From assembly GCF_030453725.1 (NCBI RefSeq), contig NZ_JAKDJU010000014.1, positions 1-34,039 on the forward strand: a stretch of DNA of 34,039 nucleotides, in the 5' to 3' direction. Shown one piece after another: positions 23,796 through 32,242 of the stretch. Below the pieces are notes generated by a model. That model had not been told where the DNA came from. It saw only the letters and a list, made by a program, of their open reading frames with translations, and made no database searches. Each line of letters begins with the position of its first letter. Positions within the stretch are counted from its first letter, which is position 1. Both the position numbers and the translations under genes were made by a program. The DNA is from Brevibacterium picturae (GTDB taxonomy: Bacteria; Actinomycetota; Actinomycetes; Actinomycetales; Brevibacteriaceae).

Positions 23796-25235
23796 TCAGG
23801 AGCTCTCGGGTGCGATTCGAATCGTCGAGGGACGGGTCGCGGCATCGAAGGACGCCGTGGTGCCTGTGGCTCCCATCCCGCTGGCCCGAGCCGGCTCATA
23901 GGTGCGCACGCCCCCATCTCCCTGCCACTGGTTGATCCAGATGACCCCGGCGGGAATGTGCTTGGCCTGCTCGAGATGGTCGGCATTGTGCGAATACACT
24001 GTGGCGGCCAGGCCGAAGGCCGAACGGGATGCCCGCTCCACTCCTTCAGCAAAGGTCGACACGACAGCGATCGGCGCGACGGGGCCGAAGGTTTCCTCGG
24101 TCATGAGCGACATCGAATCCTCGACTCCGGTGATGACCGTCGCTGGGTAGAAGTATCCGGTGTGGTCGGGAATCTCTCCGCCGATGCGCACGGTGGCACC
24201 CTGTGAGACGGCATCGGCGACCTGTGAGCGGACGATGTCTCGCTGCCGGTCGTCGACCAGGGGGCCCATCATGACTCCAGGCTCCAGCCCGTCACCGAAG
24301 GCGTAGGCCTCGGCAGCCTTGACCAGTTCGTCGACGAACTCGGCAGCGATGGCTTCGTGGACGTAGATGCGTTCCATCGAGGTGCAGATCTGACCAGTGT
24401 TGACGAAGGATCCGAAGGCCACCGCCTCGGCGACGGACGGGATGTCGACATCGTCATCGACGATGACCGGATCCTTGCCACCCAATTCAAGGGTCGAACG
24501 GTGCAAGGCCAGCCCCGAGGCGGCACCGACCTTCCGTCCTGCGGCGACCGAACCGGTGAAGTGCACCAAGTCGATGTCGTTGTGAGCGGCCAAGGGCTGA
24601 CCGGCGTGGACATCGCCGAGCACCAGGTTGAGCACTCCGGCGGGAAGATCGAGCAGCTCGAACAGCTTCACCGTCGACAGCGGTGATCGTTCGGAGGGTT
24701 TGATGACCACAGTATTGCCGGAGGCGAGCAAGGGCCCCAGTGCCGCCAAGACCATGGTGACGGGAAAGTTCCACGGCGTGATCACGGCAGCCACTCCCAC
24801 GGGGTGACGGAGGATCTGCGTGCGCCCGCCGTCGGGATCATCGCTCGAGGATTCGAAGGCATAGTTCGCAGCCTCCTGTGCCGAGGCCCTCAGCCCCGCG
24901 ACTCCCGCCGCGATGAAGCCGCGTCCGACGTCGACGGGCTTTCCCATCTCGCGGCATTCGAGCTCCGCCAATTCGTCCGTGCGCGCTTCGATGCGATCGG
25001 CCCAGCCGACGATCAGTGCCACGCGGTCGTCGACGCTCAGCGCATGCCACTCGGGTTGAGCTCGGCGAGCGGCGGCGACAGCGTGGTCGACATCGGCACC
25101 GCTGCCCCGGGGGAATCGGGCGATGGTCTCCTCTGTCGCGGGATTGACCACCTGCAGCAGGGTATCGTCGCGGGAGTCGATCCAGGCGCCGTCGATGAAG
25201 TTGCGCAGAGTTGTCGTATCGGTCTCAGCGGTCAT
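23796..25235 (-). CDS. Aldehyde dehydrogenase, probably betaine-aldehyde dehydrogenase
   Basis: A 479-residue NAD(P)-dependent ALDH with catalytic Glu250 (LELGGKDP) and Cys284 (GQICTSMER), and the Rossmann-fold motif TPWNFPVTM at 153-161. The sequence alone says only general ALDH. The gene lies 50 bases downstream of a GMC oxidoreductase and in the same transcript, with a GbsR-type regulator divergent upstream; by analogy with B. subtilis gbsAB, the pair may oxidise choline to glycine betaine. An alternative is catabolism of another alcohol. The start ATG has GGAG 12 bases upstream, a slightly long spacing. Confidence 0.82.
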   Translation of the reverse strand: MTAETDTTTLRNFIDGAWIDSRDDTLLQVVNPATEETIARFPRGSGADVDHAVAAARRAQPEWHALSVDDRVALIVGWADRIEARTDELAELECREMGKPVDVGRGFIAAGVAGLRASAQEAANYAFESSSDDPDGGRTQILRHPVGVAAVITPWNFPVTMVLAALGPLLASGNTVVIKPSERSPLSTVKLFELLDLPAGVLNLVLGDVHAGQPLAAHNDIDLVHFTGSVAAGRKVGAASGLALHRSTLELGGKDPVIVDDDVDIPSVAEAVAFGSFVNTGQICTSMERIYVHEAIAAEFVDELVKAAEAYAFGDGLEPGVMMGPLVDDRQRDIVRSQVADAVSQGATVRIGGEIPDHTGYFYPATVITGVEDSMSLMTEETFGPVAPIAVVSTFAEGVERASRSAFGLAATVYSHNADHLEQAKHIPAGVIWINQWQGDGGVRTYEPARASGMGATGTTASFDAATRPSTIRIAPESS

Positions 25236-25285
25236 TGTGTTCGTGTCTCCAATAGCTGTCAGGAATGGGTGGATGTCAGGGATTG

Positions 25286-26848
25286 TCAGTGGGTGCGGTC
25301 GGCCATGAGTTCGCCGACCATGATGGACGCCAGATTCGTGTTCGCCCGGGGCACCGAGGGGAAGATCGAGGCGTCGATGACGTGAAGGCTCTCGAATCCG
25401 TGCACGCGGCAGTCGGAATCGACAACCGTGGTCGGGTCATCGGCCGATCCCATTCGGCAGGTGCTCGTCCCGTGCTGAGCGTCGGCCACGGTGGCCAACA
25501 GGTGGGCATCCAGTGCGTCATCGTCGTCGAGGACGGAGAACAGCTCCGCGTTGCAGTCGTGCACGGAGCCGCCGAGGATGGACCGAGTCGCGTCCTGGTC
25601 GAGGAGTCCCACGAGGCTTCTGATCCCGTGACGCATGCGGGCACGGTCACCGACCTCGGAGAGCATCCTCTCTGCCACCACGGGCTGTTCTCGGGGGTCT
25701 GCCGAGGTCAGCGTCACGGTTCCACGCGAGTCGGTCTGGTTGAGCCAGACACCGTAGGCGCCGAATTCCGCTCCGGTGTTCGCCGTCGCCATGGAGATCA
25801 CGCTCTGGTTCATCGAGACGAACATCAGATCGTTGTCGCCCTCCTCCGGATCGCTCGACCAGCGCACGCACACATTCGTGTGGCGATCGTTCGGTGACGA
25901 GAGACCGGCGGAGGCATTGAGCGGAAGAGTGATCGTGGCCATGGCATGATCCTGCAGACCCTGCCCCACCGGCAAATCGGCAAGGACGTCGACGCCCAGA
26001 GATTCGAGTTGCTGACGTGGACCGATGCCGGATCGCAGGAGAATCGACGGTGAGTGGATGACCCCGGCGCTGAGGACGATGGTGTCCGCGTATCGATTCG
26101 CAGCGACGTCCTCGGAGATCAGACTGACACCGACGGCACGTGAGCCCTCGAAGAGGACCCGGTCGACGACGGCCTCGCCGAGGATGGTCAGATTGGGCAG
26201 CTCACGTGCACCTTCGAGGTAGGCATCGTTGACACTGACCCGGCGAGAATCGCGGGAATTGATGGGGTAGGGCGAGACACCGGTGGCCTGCGGGGCGTTG
26301 ACGTCCGGTGCCCATGGGTGACCGGCGGCCTGGGCCGAGTCGGCCAGAGCCGCGTCGACCGCTCCCCAGCGTTCGCGCGGAGTGCGGAAGATCGGGGTGG
26401 GCCCGGTGGTGCCGTGATAGTCGGCACCACCGAACTCTGCATCGTCCTCCAGCTTGGAGAAGTAGGGAAGAACCTCCTCGGCGGACCATCCATCGCACCC
26501 GGCGTTCGCCCATTCGTCGAAGTCGTCCAGCGGAGGACGGATCGCGATCTGCCCGTTGATCGAGGAGCTTCCTCCTACCCCCTTCCCCCGCCAGTACGGC
26601 GCTGGCGGCTGCGCATCGGTGCGCGTGGCGTTGAGATCCGTCCACACCATGCCCTCGGTGGCGTCGGGATCCATGAGTGGGACGGCCGGATTCGGTGACC
26701 GCCAGGCCTCGTGCATGTCCGCCGATCGGTAGTCGCGACCGGCTTCGAGGAGGAGAACGCGCTTGCCCTGCTGCGCGGAACGGACGGCGAACGCGGCCCC
26801 TGCCGAACCGGCTCCGACGACGATGATGTCCCAGATTTCTTCTTTCAC
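25286..26848 (-). CDS. GMC oxidoreductase, probably choline dehydrogenase or oxidase
   Basis: An FAD flavoenzyme that oxidises an alcohol. The FAD-binding loop is VVGAGSAGAAFA at residues 9-20; the GMC signature GKGVGGSSSINGQIAIRP and the C-terminal active-site region (HGTSTCRMG, then DASIFPSVPRANTNLASIM) are present, with the His and Asn of the family. The open frame reaches 26941, but GTG 26848 with AAGGAAG upstream puts the FAD motif at the usual distance; length 520. It heads the operon with the ALDH gene. Choline as substrate is inferred from the neighbouring GbsR-type regulator and ALDH. Confidence 0.85.
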   Translation of the reverse strand: MKEEIWDIIVVGAGSAGAAFAVRSAQQGKRVLLLEAGRDYRSADMHEAWRSPNPAVPLMDPDATEGMVWTDLNATRTDAQPPAPYWRGKGVGGSSSINGQIAIRPPLDDFDEWANAGCDGWSAEEVLPYFSKLEDDAEFGGADYHGTTGPTPIFRTPRERWGAVDAALADSAQAAGHPWAPDVNAPQATGVSPYPINSRDSRRVSVNDAYLEGARELPNLTILGEAVVDRVLFEGSRAVGVSLISEDVAANRYADTIVLSAGVIHSPSILLRSGIGPRQQLESLGVDVLADLPVGQGLQDHAMATITLPLNASAGLSSPNDRHTNVCVRWSSDPEEGDNDLMFVSMNQSVISMATANTGAEFGAYGVWLNQTDSRGTVTLTSADPREQPVVAERMLSEVGDRARMRHGIRSLVGLLDQDATRSILGGSVHDCNAELFSVLDDDDALDAHLLATVADAQHGTSTCRMGSADDPTTVVDSDCRVHGFESLHVIDASIFPSVPRANTNLASIMVGELMADRTH

Positions 26849-26928
26849 GTCACATCTTCCTTGAGAACGAGTAGTTTGGGAGGCAGTGGCGGTCGATTCC
26901 GCACTTCCACTACGATGACGCACATCAC

Positions 26929-26966
26929 AACATTCAGTCAATAGTGAATGTTCAGTTCAAAGTGAA
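26929..26966. promoter_or_regulatory. Two operator-like dyads between GMC gene and GbsR-type regulator
   Basis: AACATTCA (26929-26936) and TGAATGTT (26945-26952) form a perfect 8-bp inverted repeat; next to it TTCA-AAG-TGAA (26956-26966) forms a second dyad sharing the half-site TTCA/TGAA. They lie in the divergent gap upstream of both genes, just before the regulator's ribosome binding site, as expected for an autoregulated repressor. Confidence 0.55.
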
Positions 26967-26986
26967 TTGTTACGAAGGAGACCGAC

Positions 26987-27481
26987 TTGGCTGCGCTCGC
27001 GAACACAGGTGCCACAGGCGTGAATGCTTCCCTGGTCGAGAGTTTCGGTCGGCGGATCGGCGAGGCCATGAACTGGCCCCCGATGGCCGGTCGTGCGGCC
27101 GGAGTGCTCATGCTCAGCGACTCGCCGCTGAGCATGCCACAGCTGCAAGAGGCGCTCGAGGCCAGCAAGGGGTCTGTCTCCGAGACCACGCGGCTTCTCA
27201 TCGACAACGGCGTGATCGAACGATTCAAGGAACCAGGACAGCGACAGTTCGTCTATCGGTGGAGGTCAGACGCGTGGATCGGCTGCCTTGACCACCAATT
27301 CCGGGCCACGGTTCAGCTGCTGGACTTCGCGGAGTCGGTGCAGGAAGACGGGCGAACACTGCCAGATGTCCAGCGCCGACGGATCGAGCAGATGGAAGAG
27401 TACTACCGGTTCATGACCGATCGGCTCCAGGGGCTGCTCGCGGAATACTCCGAGCTGGCGCAGTCAGACGACAGCGCCTGA
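26987..27481 (+). CDS. GbsR/MarR-family transcriptional regulator
   Basis: A 164-residue winged-helix protein. The HTH spans about 30-95 (AGRAAGVLMLSDSPLSMPQL, then ASKGSVSETTRLLIDNG and a wing with RQFVYRW), with the conserved GxxKGSxSxxxRxL helix of GbsR proteins; the C-terminus is helical (EQMEEYYRFMTDRLQGLLAEY). GbsR of B. subtilis represses choline-to-betaine genes and responds to choline. Here it is divergent from the GMC-ALDH operon, with operator-like dyads between. The start is TTG with GAAGGAG 6 bases upstream. It converges with, and overlaps by 18 bases, the MFS gene at its 3' end. Confidence 0.87.
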   Translation: MAALANTGATGVNASLVESFGRRIGEAMNWPPMAGRAAGVLMLSDSPLSMPQLQEALEASKGSVSETTRLLIDNGVIERFKEPGQRQFVYRWRSDAWIGCLDHQFRATVQLLDFAESVQEDGRTLPDVQRRRIEQMEEYYRFMTDRLQGLLAEYSELAQSDDSA

Positions 27482-28726
27482 CGACTGCTCGGGCATCGTG
27501 GCGCAATTGCGAGCACTCCAGGCCCGCTCGACCCGGATCGCAACTGCGACGACGACCAAGGAAGCCAGGGAGAGGCCGATCGCAACGACGACAGGAGCCC
27601 TGAACCCCCAGCCGAGCGCGATGACTGCGGCACCGAGCGCCGGCCCGATGGCATTGCCGACGTTGAACGCCGAGGTATTCACGCTGGCCGCCAGCGTCGG
27701 CGCCTGTGCGGCGATCTGGAACACGCGGGCGTTGAGCGCCCCCGCGATTGAGAAGCCGCTGGCGCCGACGAGGACGATCATGACGATCGCCGCCCAACCG
27801 GTGTCGGCCACCAGCCACAGGGCGAAGAGGCTGAGAGCCAGGGCAGCGAGGCTGCCGATGATATTGCCGAAGATGTTCCGATCCGCGAATCGCCCGCCCA
27901 CGACGACCCCGATGAAGGCGCCGATGCCGAAGGCGGCCAAGACTCCGGGGACCAGGTCGTTCGAGATTCCCGCCACCTGGGTGAGCAGCGGCGAGAAGTA
28001 GGAGAAGGCGGCGAAGACCGAGGCTTGGAAGAGCGCGGTCGTTGTCAGAGCCAGCCAGATTCGCGGGCCCTTGAACGCTGAGATCTCCGCCTTGAGGAGC
28101 GTGGGAAGATGCTGGTTCGACTCGCTGTGTTCGCCGGTCGGGTTGCGATCGTTCGTATTGCGAACTGTGAGCACGATGAGGGCGGCTGCGAGAGCAGTGA
28201 CGATCGCGACGGCCCAGAACGTCGCCCGCCATCCGTACTGCGTACCCACCCAGGTGCCCAGGGGCACGCCTACGAGGTTCGCAACTGTCAGGCCGCCGAC
28301 GAGGCTGGCCAGGGCACGACCATGCACCTCGGCGGGGGCGATGCGCGTCGTATGGACAGCGGCGACGGCCCAGAACCCGCCGCAGGCGATGGCTGAGAGG
28401 ACACGGGTGACCATGAGGATCGCATAGGTCGGTGACAGCGCTGCCACGATGTGCAGTGCGGAGAATGCGACGATCGAGATGATCATCGTCGCCCGACGCG
28501 GAAGCTTGAGCGTCAGCAGCGCCATGGCTGGTGCCCCGCCGATCATCCCCACGGCGAATCCGGTGATGAGCAGGCCGGCCTGCGGGATGCCGACGTGGAG
28601 ATCCGCGCTGATGGGCTCGAGGATCCCGGCGATCATGAACTCGCTGGTGCCGAGACAGAAGATCACCGCTGCCAGGAGGTAGACCTGAGCCGGGGCACGG
28701 ACTCTTGTCTGAGTCGAAGTCGTCAC
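27464..28726 (-). CDS. MFS efflux transporter, Cmx/CmlR (DHA1) type
   Basis: A 12-helix drug-proton antiporter of about 420 residues. The start YLLAAVIFCLGTSEFMIAGI is close to chloramphenicol exporters of actinobacteria (Cmx/CmlR type), followed by GFAVGMIGGAPAMALL and RRATMI (motif A-like), and motif C is GGLTVANLVGVPLGTWVG. The start is GTG, overlapping the tetR stop by 4 bases, so the pair is translationally coupled. The tetR product is likely its repressor. The substrate is not certain; chloramphenicol is suggested only by family resemblance. The 3' end overlaps the GbsR-type gene by 18 bases on the opposite strand. Confidence 0.87.
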   Translation of the reverse strand: MTTSTQTRVRAPAQVYLLAAVIFCLGTSEFMIAGILEPISADLHVGIPQAGLLITGFAVGMIGGAPAMALLTLKLPRRATMIISIVAFSALHIVAALSPTYAILMVTRVLSAIACGGFWAVAAVHTTRIAPAEVHGRALASLVGGLTVANLVGVPLGTWVGTQYGWRATFWAVAIVTALAAALIVLTVRNTNDRNPTGEHSESNQHLPTLLKAEISAFKGPRIWLALTTTALFQASVFAAFSYFSPLLTQVAGISNDLVPGVLAAFGIGAFIGVVVGGRFADRNIFGNIIGSLAALALSLFALWLVADTGWAAIVMIVLVGASGFSIAGALNARVFQIAAQAPTLAASVNTSAFNVGNAIGPALGAAVIALGWGFRAPVVVAIGLSLASLVVVAVAIRVERAWSARNCATMPEQSSGAVV

Positions 28727-29400
28727 TGTGCGCTGCCTTCGGTAGAGGTGAGGTCTCCGGGCGCATTGCCGTCATATGTGTGGGGTGCCGAGTGGTTGTG
28801 AAGTGCTGTGAGTCCCTCGGGTGTGCACAGTGCTTCGATGAACGCGCTCGCCTGAGCCTGGACGTTGTCAGCCGGCATGACCCGAGCAGCGATCCTCAAA
28901 CCGGCGAGCACGCTGTAAATGAGCTCCGCGTGCACTTTCGTGTCGATATCGGGGCGGATGTGTCCCTCGACCCGTCCGCGCTCGAGGACGATGCTGTAAG
29001 CCTCCAGCCAGGCCTGGCGGTCGGGATCGAGGATCGTGCACACAGCGTCGACTTCGCGTCCGAGTTCGGCCGCGGTGTTGGCCGACAGGCATCCGATCCG
29101 CTTATCGTCCTCGCACTGTTTGGCCAGTTCCCCGCCGAGGCGGTGCATGATGAGCGTCGGAGCCGGTGCTGTTCCTGTGCGCAGCTCCTCACGAAGCGAG
29201 GTTCCGGACGCTGTGTATTCGCGCAGTGCCCGCAGGAACAGGGCATCGAGGCTGTCGAAGGTGTTGTAGAAGCTTGATCGGCCGATGTTCGCACGTTCGC
29301 AGACCAGGCCGACGTCGGTGCCGGTGTATCCGTGTTCGCTGAAGACGGCGATGGCTGCCTTGATCACCGTCTGCTCGTCGAAGCTCTTCTTCCTGCCCAT
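28723..29400 (-). CDS. TetR-family repressor, likely of the adjacent MFS gene
   Basis: The first 55 residues form a TetR HTH (AVFSEHGYTGTDVGLVCERA, then NIGRSSFYNTFDSLDALFL). The remainder is a helical ligand-binding domain with a TetR_C-like RIGCLSANTAAEL stretch. It has 225 residues; the start ATG has only a weak ribosome binding site. A perfect 18-bp dyad lies 20 bases upstream (29420-29437), a very likely self-operator. The C-terminus is extended and polar. Confidence 0.9.
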   Translation of the reverse strand: MGRKKSFDEQTVIKAAIAVFSEHGYTGTDVGLVCERANIGRSSFYNTFDSLDALFLRALREYTASGTSLREELRTGTAPAPTLIMHRLGGELAKQCEDDKRIGCLSANTAAELGREVDAVCTILDPDRQAWLEAYSIVLERGRVEGHIRPDIDTKVHAELIYSVLAGLRIAARVMPADNVQAQASAFIEALCTPEGLTALHNHSAPHTYDGNAPGDLTSTEGSAQ

Positions 29401-29419
29401 GGTGCCAGCCTAGATTATT

Positions 29420-29437
29420 TTGGACAGTTCTGTCCAA
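29420..29437. promoter_or_regulatory. TetR operator dyad
   Basis: TTGGACAG TT CTGTCCAA is a perfect 18-base dyad 20 bases upstream of the tetR start. Its size and symmetry fit a TetR-dimer operator; it could control the tetR-MFS operon and possibly the rightward DUF5808 gene. Confidence 0.78.
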
Positions 29438-29575
29438 TAAACTTTTGGAGCACGTTCTGGGCTGTTCTGACCTCGCTGGTCGCTGACAACAGGTGTAACG
29501 TGACGGCAAGGAACGATGGCGCTATTCCGAGTGGGACGCCCGGGCGAGCTGTCCTCGGCGAAGAAGGGAACACGC

Positions 29576-29785
29576 ATGAGCTCAGTGAGCAAGGAACGCA
29601 GGAAGCAGCTTCGCCATGATGATGCGAACTGGAAGCTCGGAATCTTCTACTTCTGTCCCCGGGACCCTTCGTTCTTAGTTCCGAAGCGCGTCGGCATCGG
29701 ATGGTCGCTCAATTACGGGAGCCCGTGGTCGCTGCTGTTCATCCTCGTCGTCATCGCTGTTCTGGTGTGGGGCGTCTTCTTCTGA
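29576..29785 (+). CDS. DUF5808 membrane protein
   Basis: The 69-residue protein has the DUF5808 pattern: DDANWKLGIFYFCPRDPSFLVP, with KRVGIGWSLNYGSPWSL next, followed by one membrane helix near 51-68 (LLFILVVIAVLVWGVFF). The function is unknown. Upstream frame starts at 29516, but ATG 29576 has AAGGGA 8 bases before it and begins the conserved part at the right distance. Confidence 0.82.
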   Translation: MSSVSKERRKQLRHDDANWKLGIFYFCPRDPSFLVPKRVGIGWSLNYGSPWSLLFILVVIAVLVWGVFF

Positions 29786-29855
29786 GGAAGAGCTCGGGCA
29801 CCGAAGCCGTCAGGCAGACAGGGTCCAGGATTGTTCTGCCGGATGCGCCCACGCA

Positions 29856-30212
29856 CTACTTCCTGCGAGACGAGAGCACGCAGAATTCGTTGCCTTCCGG
29901 ATCGGCCAGGACAACCCAGGGTTCGTCCTCGGGCTGCCCCACATCGGCTCGTCGGGCGCCGAGAGCGAGCAGTCGATCCACTTCGGCGGCCTGGTCTTCG
30001 GGACGAAAGTCGAGGTGAAGGCGATTCTTCACGGTCTTGGTCTCCGGGTCGACTCCGAAGAGAAGGCCCGGGAGAGCGTGTTCCTCGGCTCTGATCTCCA
30101 CTTCGTCCTCGTCCTCATCGACGACAATCCACCCGAGGGCCTCTGCCCACCAGTGGCCGAGTACATGCGGATCGTGGGCATCGACGACGAGCTGCTCCCA
30201 TTCCAGTCCCAT
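29856..30212 (-). CDS. VOC/glyoxalase-like protein
   Basis: A short, 118-residue vicinal-oxygen-chelate fold protein of the glyoxalase_6 type: LVVDAHDPHVLGHWWAEALGW, then NRLHLDF and VLADPEGNEFCVL at the end, typical of single-domain VOC proteins. The His of NRLHLDF and the Glu of NEFCVL are candidate metal or substrate residues. The function is unknown. GTG 30218 is two codons upstream, but ATG 30212 lies 6 bases after a -10 element with a matching -35, which fits a leaderless message better than any ribosome binding site. Confidence 0.85.
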   Translation of the reverse strand: MGLEWEQLVVDAHDPHVLGHWWAEALGWIVVDEDEDEVEIRAEEHALPGLLFGVDPETKTVKNRLHLDFRPEDQAAEVDRLLALGARRADVGQPEDEPWVVLADPEGNEFCVLSSRRK

Positions 30213-30218
30213 ATCCAC

Positions 30219-30247
30219 AGATTAATGTGTCCACCTTCGGCTGTGAA
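30219..30247 (-). promoter_or_regulatory. Predicted leaderless promoter of the VOC gene
   Basis: On the leftward strand TTCACA (30247-30242) and TAATCT (30224-30219) are 17 bases apart, and the ATG at 30212 starts 6 bases beyond the -10. This spacing places the transcription start at the start codon. Confidence 0.5.
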
Positions 30248-30262
30248 TGGCACTATGCCGGT

Positions 30263-30844
30263 TCAGGCACCGACATCCTGCAGGTGGTGCCTGAGTTCGT
30301 GCAGACCGTAGCGGGTCAGTGAGGTCACCGTGAACTCGCGTCCATCGGAGCGGTAGCCGGTGCGTTCCCACTGTTCGTCGGTGATCTGAGCCAGATCAGC
30401 CGCATAGGCCAACGCGGCCGCTCTCAAGCCAGCGGCAACCTCGGCGGGGTTCTGGTGTCGGTAGTCGGACTCGATGGCCACGGCATCGCCGTCGAAGTTC
30501 GGCAGGGTCGGAGCCGACTGCGAGACGATCAGTTGCGTGCGTTCGCGGAACAGATCGAGGATATCGCGCACATGAGCCGCATATTCCACGTCCGACCACC
30601 GGTCCGGTCGGGGCCGAATGCCGATATTCTCCCGGCCCAGGACCTCGTCCCAGGTCTCCGCGGACGCCAAGACATAGCCAGGTACCGCGCTGACATCCTC
30701 ATCGCCGGTGAACCCGCACTCGGCGCACCCGGCCTCGAGCACGTCTGCCCAATCTCGTGTGTCCGGTTCGATGGTCTGTTCGTTCGGTTCGGCGCCCTGC
30801 ATATGAGGCGTGGTTGTCTGCGCCTCTGGCCCTGTCTCGCTCAT
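30263..30844 (-). CDS. DinB-like metal-binding four-helix protein
   Basis: A 193-residue protein with the DinB-superfamily pattern: WSDVEYAAHVRDILDLFRER with His91, and C-terminal FTVTSLTRYGLHELRHHLQDV with His182 and His186/187, which would form the metal site. Proteins of this group include thiol-dependent (mycothiol or bacillithiol) S-transferases, but the substrate here is unknown. A CAECG motif near residue 40 is also seen. The start ATG has a GGGG-type ribosome binding site. The gene lies 50 bases upstream of the VOC start. Confidence 0.75.
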   Translation of the reverse strand: MSETGPEAQTTTPHMQGAEPNEQTIEPDTRDWADVLEAGCAECGFTGDEDVSAVPGYVLASAETWDEVLGRENIGIRPRPDRWSDVEYAAHVRDILDLFRERTQLIVSQSAPTLPNFDGDAVAIESDYRHQNPAEVAAGLRAAALAYAADLAQITDEQWERTGYRSDGREFTVTSLTRYGLHELRHHLQDVGA

Positions 30845-30910
30845 GTCATGCCCCTGTCCAATCGTGGTGATTCAGCCGCGATCTGCACGCTGTCGTAACG
30901 CGTGCGGCGA

Positions 30911-31276
30911 CTATTTTTCGTCGAGTACCTTCTTCAGCACCGTCGCGTCGCTGATGTCATCGCGCTTCGAGGCGGTCAGGAGGGTGAGTTTGTTCTTCTG
31001 CGCGTATTCCTTGAGCTGTGTGAGGGCCTCGGCATGGTCATCGTCGTCCAGTTCCTCCTGATAACGCCGGGAGAATTCGTCGAACTTGTCGGGATCGTGT
31101 GAGTACCACTTGCGCAGATCGGTCGAGGGCGCGAGATCCTTCAGCCAGTCATCGAGAGCGGCCTTGTCCTTGCTGATTCCGCGCGGCCAGATGCGGTCGA
31201 CGAGGATTCGAGTCCCGTCGCTGTTGACCGGATCATCGTAGATCCGCCGAACCTGGACCTGATGTGCCTCTGACAT
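30911..31276 (-). CDS. DUF488 family protein
   Basis: The 121-residue protein fits DUF488: VRRIYDD at the start, then GTRILVDRIWPRGISKDKA, WLKDLAPSTDLRKWYSHDP and TLLTASKRDDISDATVLKK near the end. The function is unknown; the fold is a small alpha/beta domain. The open frame runs upstream to 31750 but ATG 31276, with GGGAGG 7 bases before it, is certain. It is 66 bases upstream of the DinB-like gene's start on the same strand's next position and divergent from the RibD-like gene. Confidence 0.92.
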   Translation of the reverse strand: MSEAHQVQVRRIYDDPVNSDGTRILVDRIWPRGISKDKAALDDWLKDLAPSTDLRKWYSHDPDKFDEFSRRYQEELDDDDHAEALTQLKEYAQKNKLTLLTASKRDDISDATVLKKVLDEK

Positions 31277-31459
31277 GATCGTCCTCCCTCTCTGCCCAAC
31301 TGAGCTGTCCGCCGTACTGACCTGTGTGCCGATCTGTCGGCCTGATTTCAGTCTAAGACGGAAGAAGTCAGACGCAAGGCGGAAGCACACTGCCCCATCT
31401 CCGTTCTGTTCGCGCGTAGACTCAAACGCTGAACGCCAGTGTGATGATGCGAGGTGACG

Positions 31460-32212
31460 ATGACCGAGATTCCGAGGATCAACCGGCTCTTCCCTGACCA
31501 GGTGAAGGATGTGGGCCTGCACGATGCCTTGGTCTTCCCCGGCGAAGCAGACCAGTGGGTGCGGGCAGTGTTCGTGGCTTCGGTCGATGGCGCCGCGACC
31601 GTTGCCGGTCACGCGGGAGGCCTGGGCAATGACATCGACAAACAGCTGTTCGCCCTCAACCGGGCCTTGGCAGATGTCATCCTCGTCGGTGCCGGCACCG
31701 CCAGAACCGAGGTCTACGGTCCCGCCGAGGATGATCCGCAATGGCGACACCTCCGCGAGAACCGCACCCCCACGGCACCCATGGCGGTCGTCTCACACAG
31801 CTTGGATCTCGATTTCTCAGCCCCACTGTTCACCGAGGCTCCCGATTCCGCGCAGACGATTCTCATCACCTGCGCAGACACCTCTGCTCAGACGCGTGAC
31901 CAGGCCGCTGAGGTCGCCGAGGTGATCGTGGCCGGTCAAACGTCTGTGGACCTGAGCGCGGCGCTCGTCGAACTCCGCAATCGGGGGTTCGCGCAGATCG
32001 TGTGCGAGGGCGGACCCCAGCTGTTCACCGATCTGCTGGAGGTCGGAGGCGTCGATGAACTGTGTCTGACTCGCAGCCCGACCCTGATCGCCGGGACGGA
32101 GACGACCATCCTGCGTGGTGCTCAGCTCGAACCACCGGTCGACCTCGAGCTGGAGTCCCTGTTCGGCACCGACGACGGATTCCTCTATCTGCTCTACCGG
32201 CCGGCGGGGTGA
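31460..32212 (+). CDS. RibD C-terminal (pyrimidine reductase) family protein
   Basis: A 250-residue NADPH-binding reductase related to the RibD reductase domain and dihydrofolate reductase fold. Motifs: WVRAVFVASVDGAATVAG, then ILVGAGTARTEVYGP, and CEGGPQLFTDLL near residue 180. Stand-alone members may act in riboflavin or related pteridine-type reduction; none of the other rib genes is near. ATG 31460 has GAGGTGA 5 bases upstream; a GTG two codons earlier (31454) is also possible. Confidence 0.88.
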   Translation: MTEIPRINRLFPDQVKDVGLHDALVFPGEADQWVRAVFVASVDGAATVAGHAGGLGNDIDKQLFALNRALADVILVGAGTARTEVYGPAEDDPQWRHLRENRTPTAPMAVVSHSLDLDFSAPLFTEAPDSAQTILITCADTSAQTRDQAAEVAEVIVAGQTSVDLSAALVELRNRGFAQIVCEGGPQLFTDLLEVGGVDELCLTRSPTLIAGTETTILRGAQLEPPVDLELESLFGTDDGFLYLLYRPAG

Positions 32213-32217
32213 GAGCT

Positions 32218-32235
32218 CGAGGCGCCACAGCCTCG
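32218..32235. terminator. Possible bidirectional terminator between convergent genes
   Basis: CGAGGC (32218-32223) pairs with GCCTCG (32230-32235) in the 30-base gap between the RibD-like gene and the leftward TetR gene. The stem is only 6 bp and there is no U tract. Confidence 0.35.
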
Positions 32236-32242
32236 GCGAGCA

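Noticed and set aside
27411..28775. 454-codon leftward frame overlapping the Cmx-like MFS gene
   Set aside because: The other frame encodes a clear 12-helix transporter; this one is rich in Arg and Pro and is a shadow.
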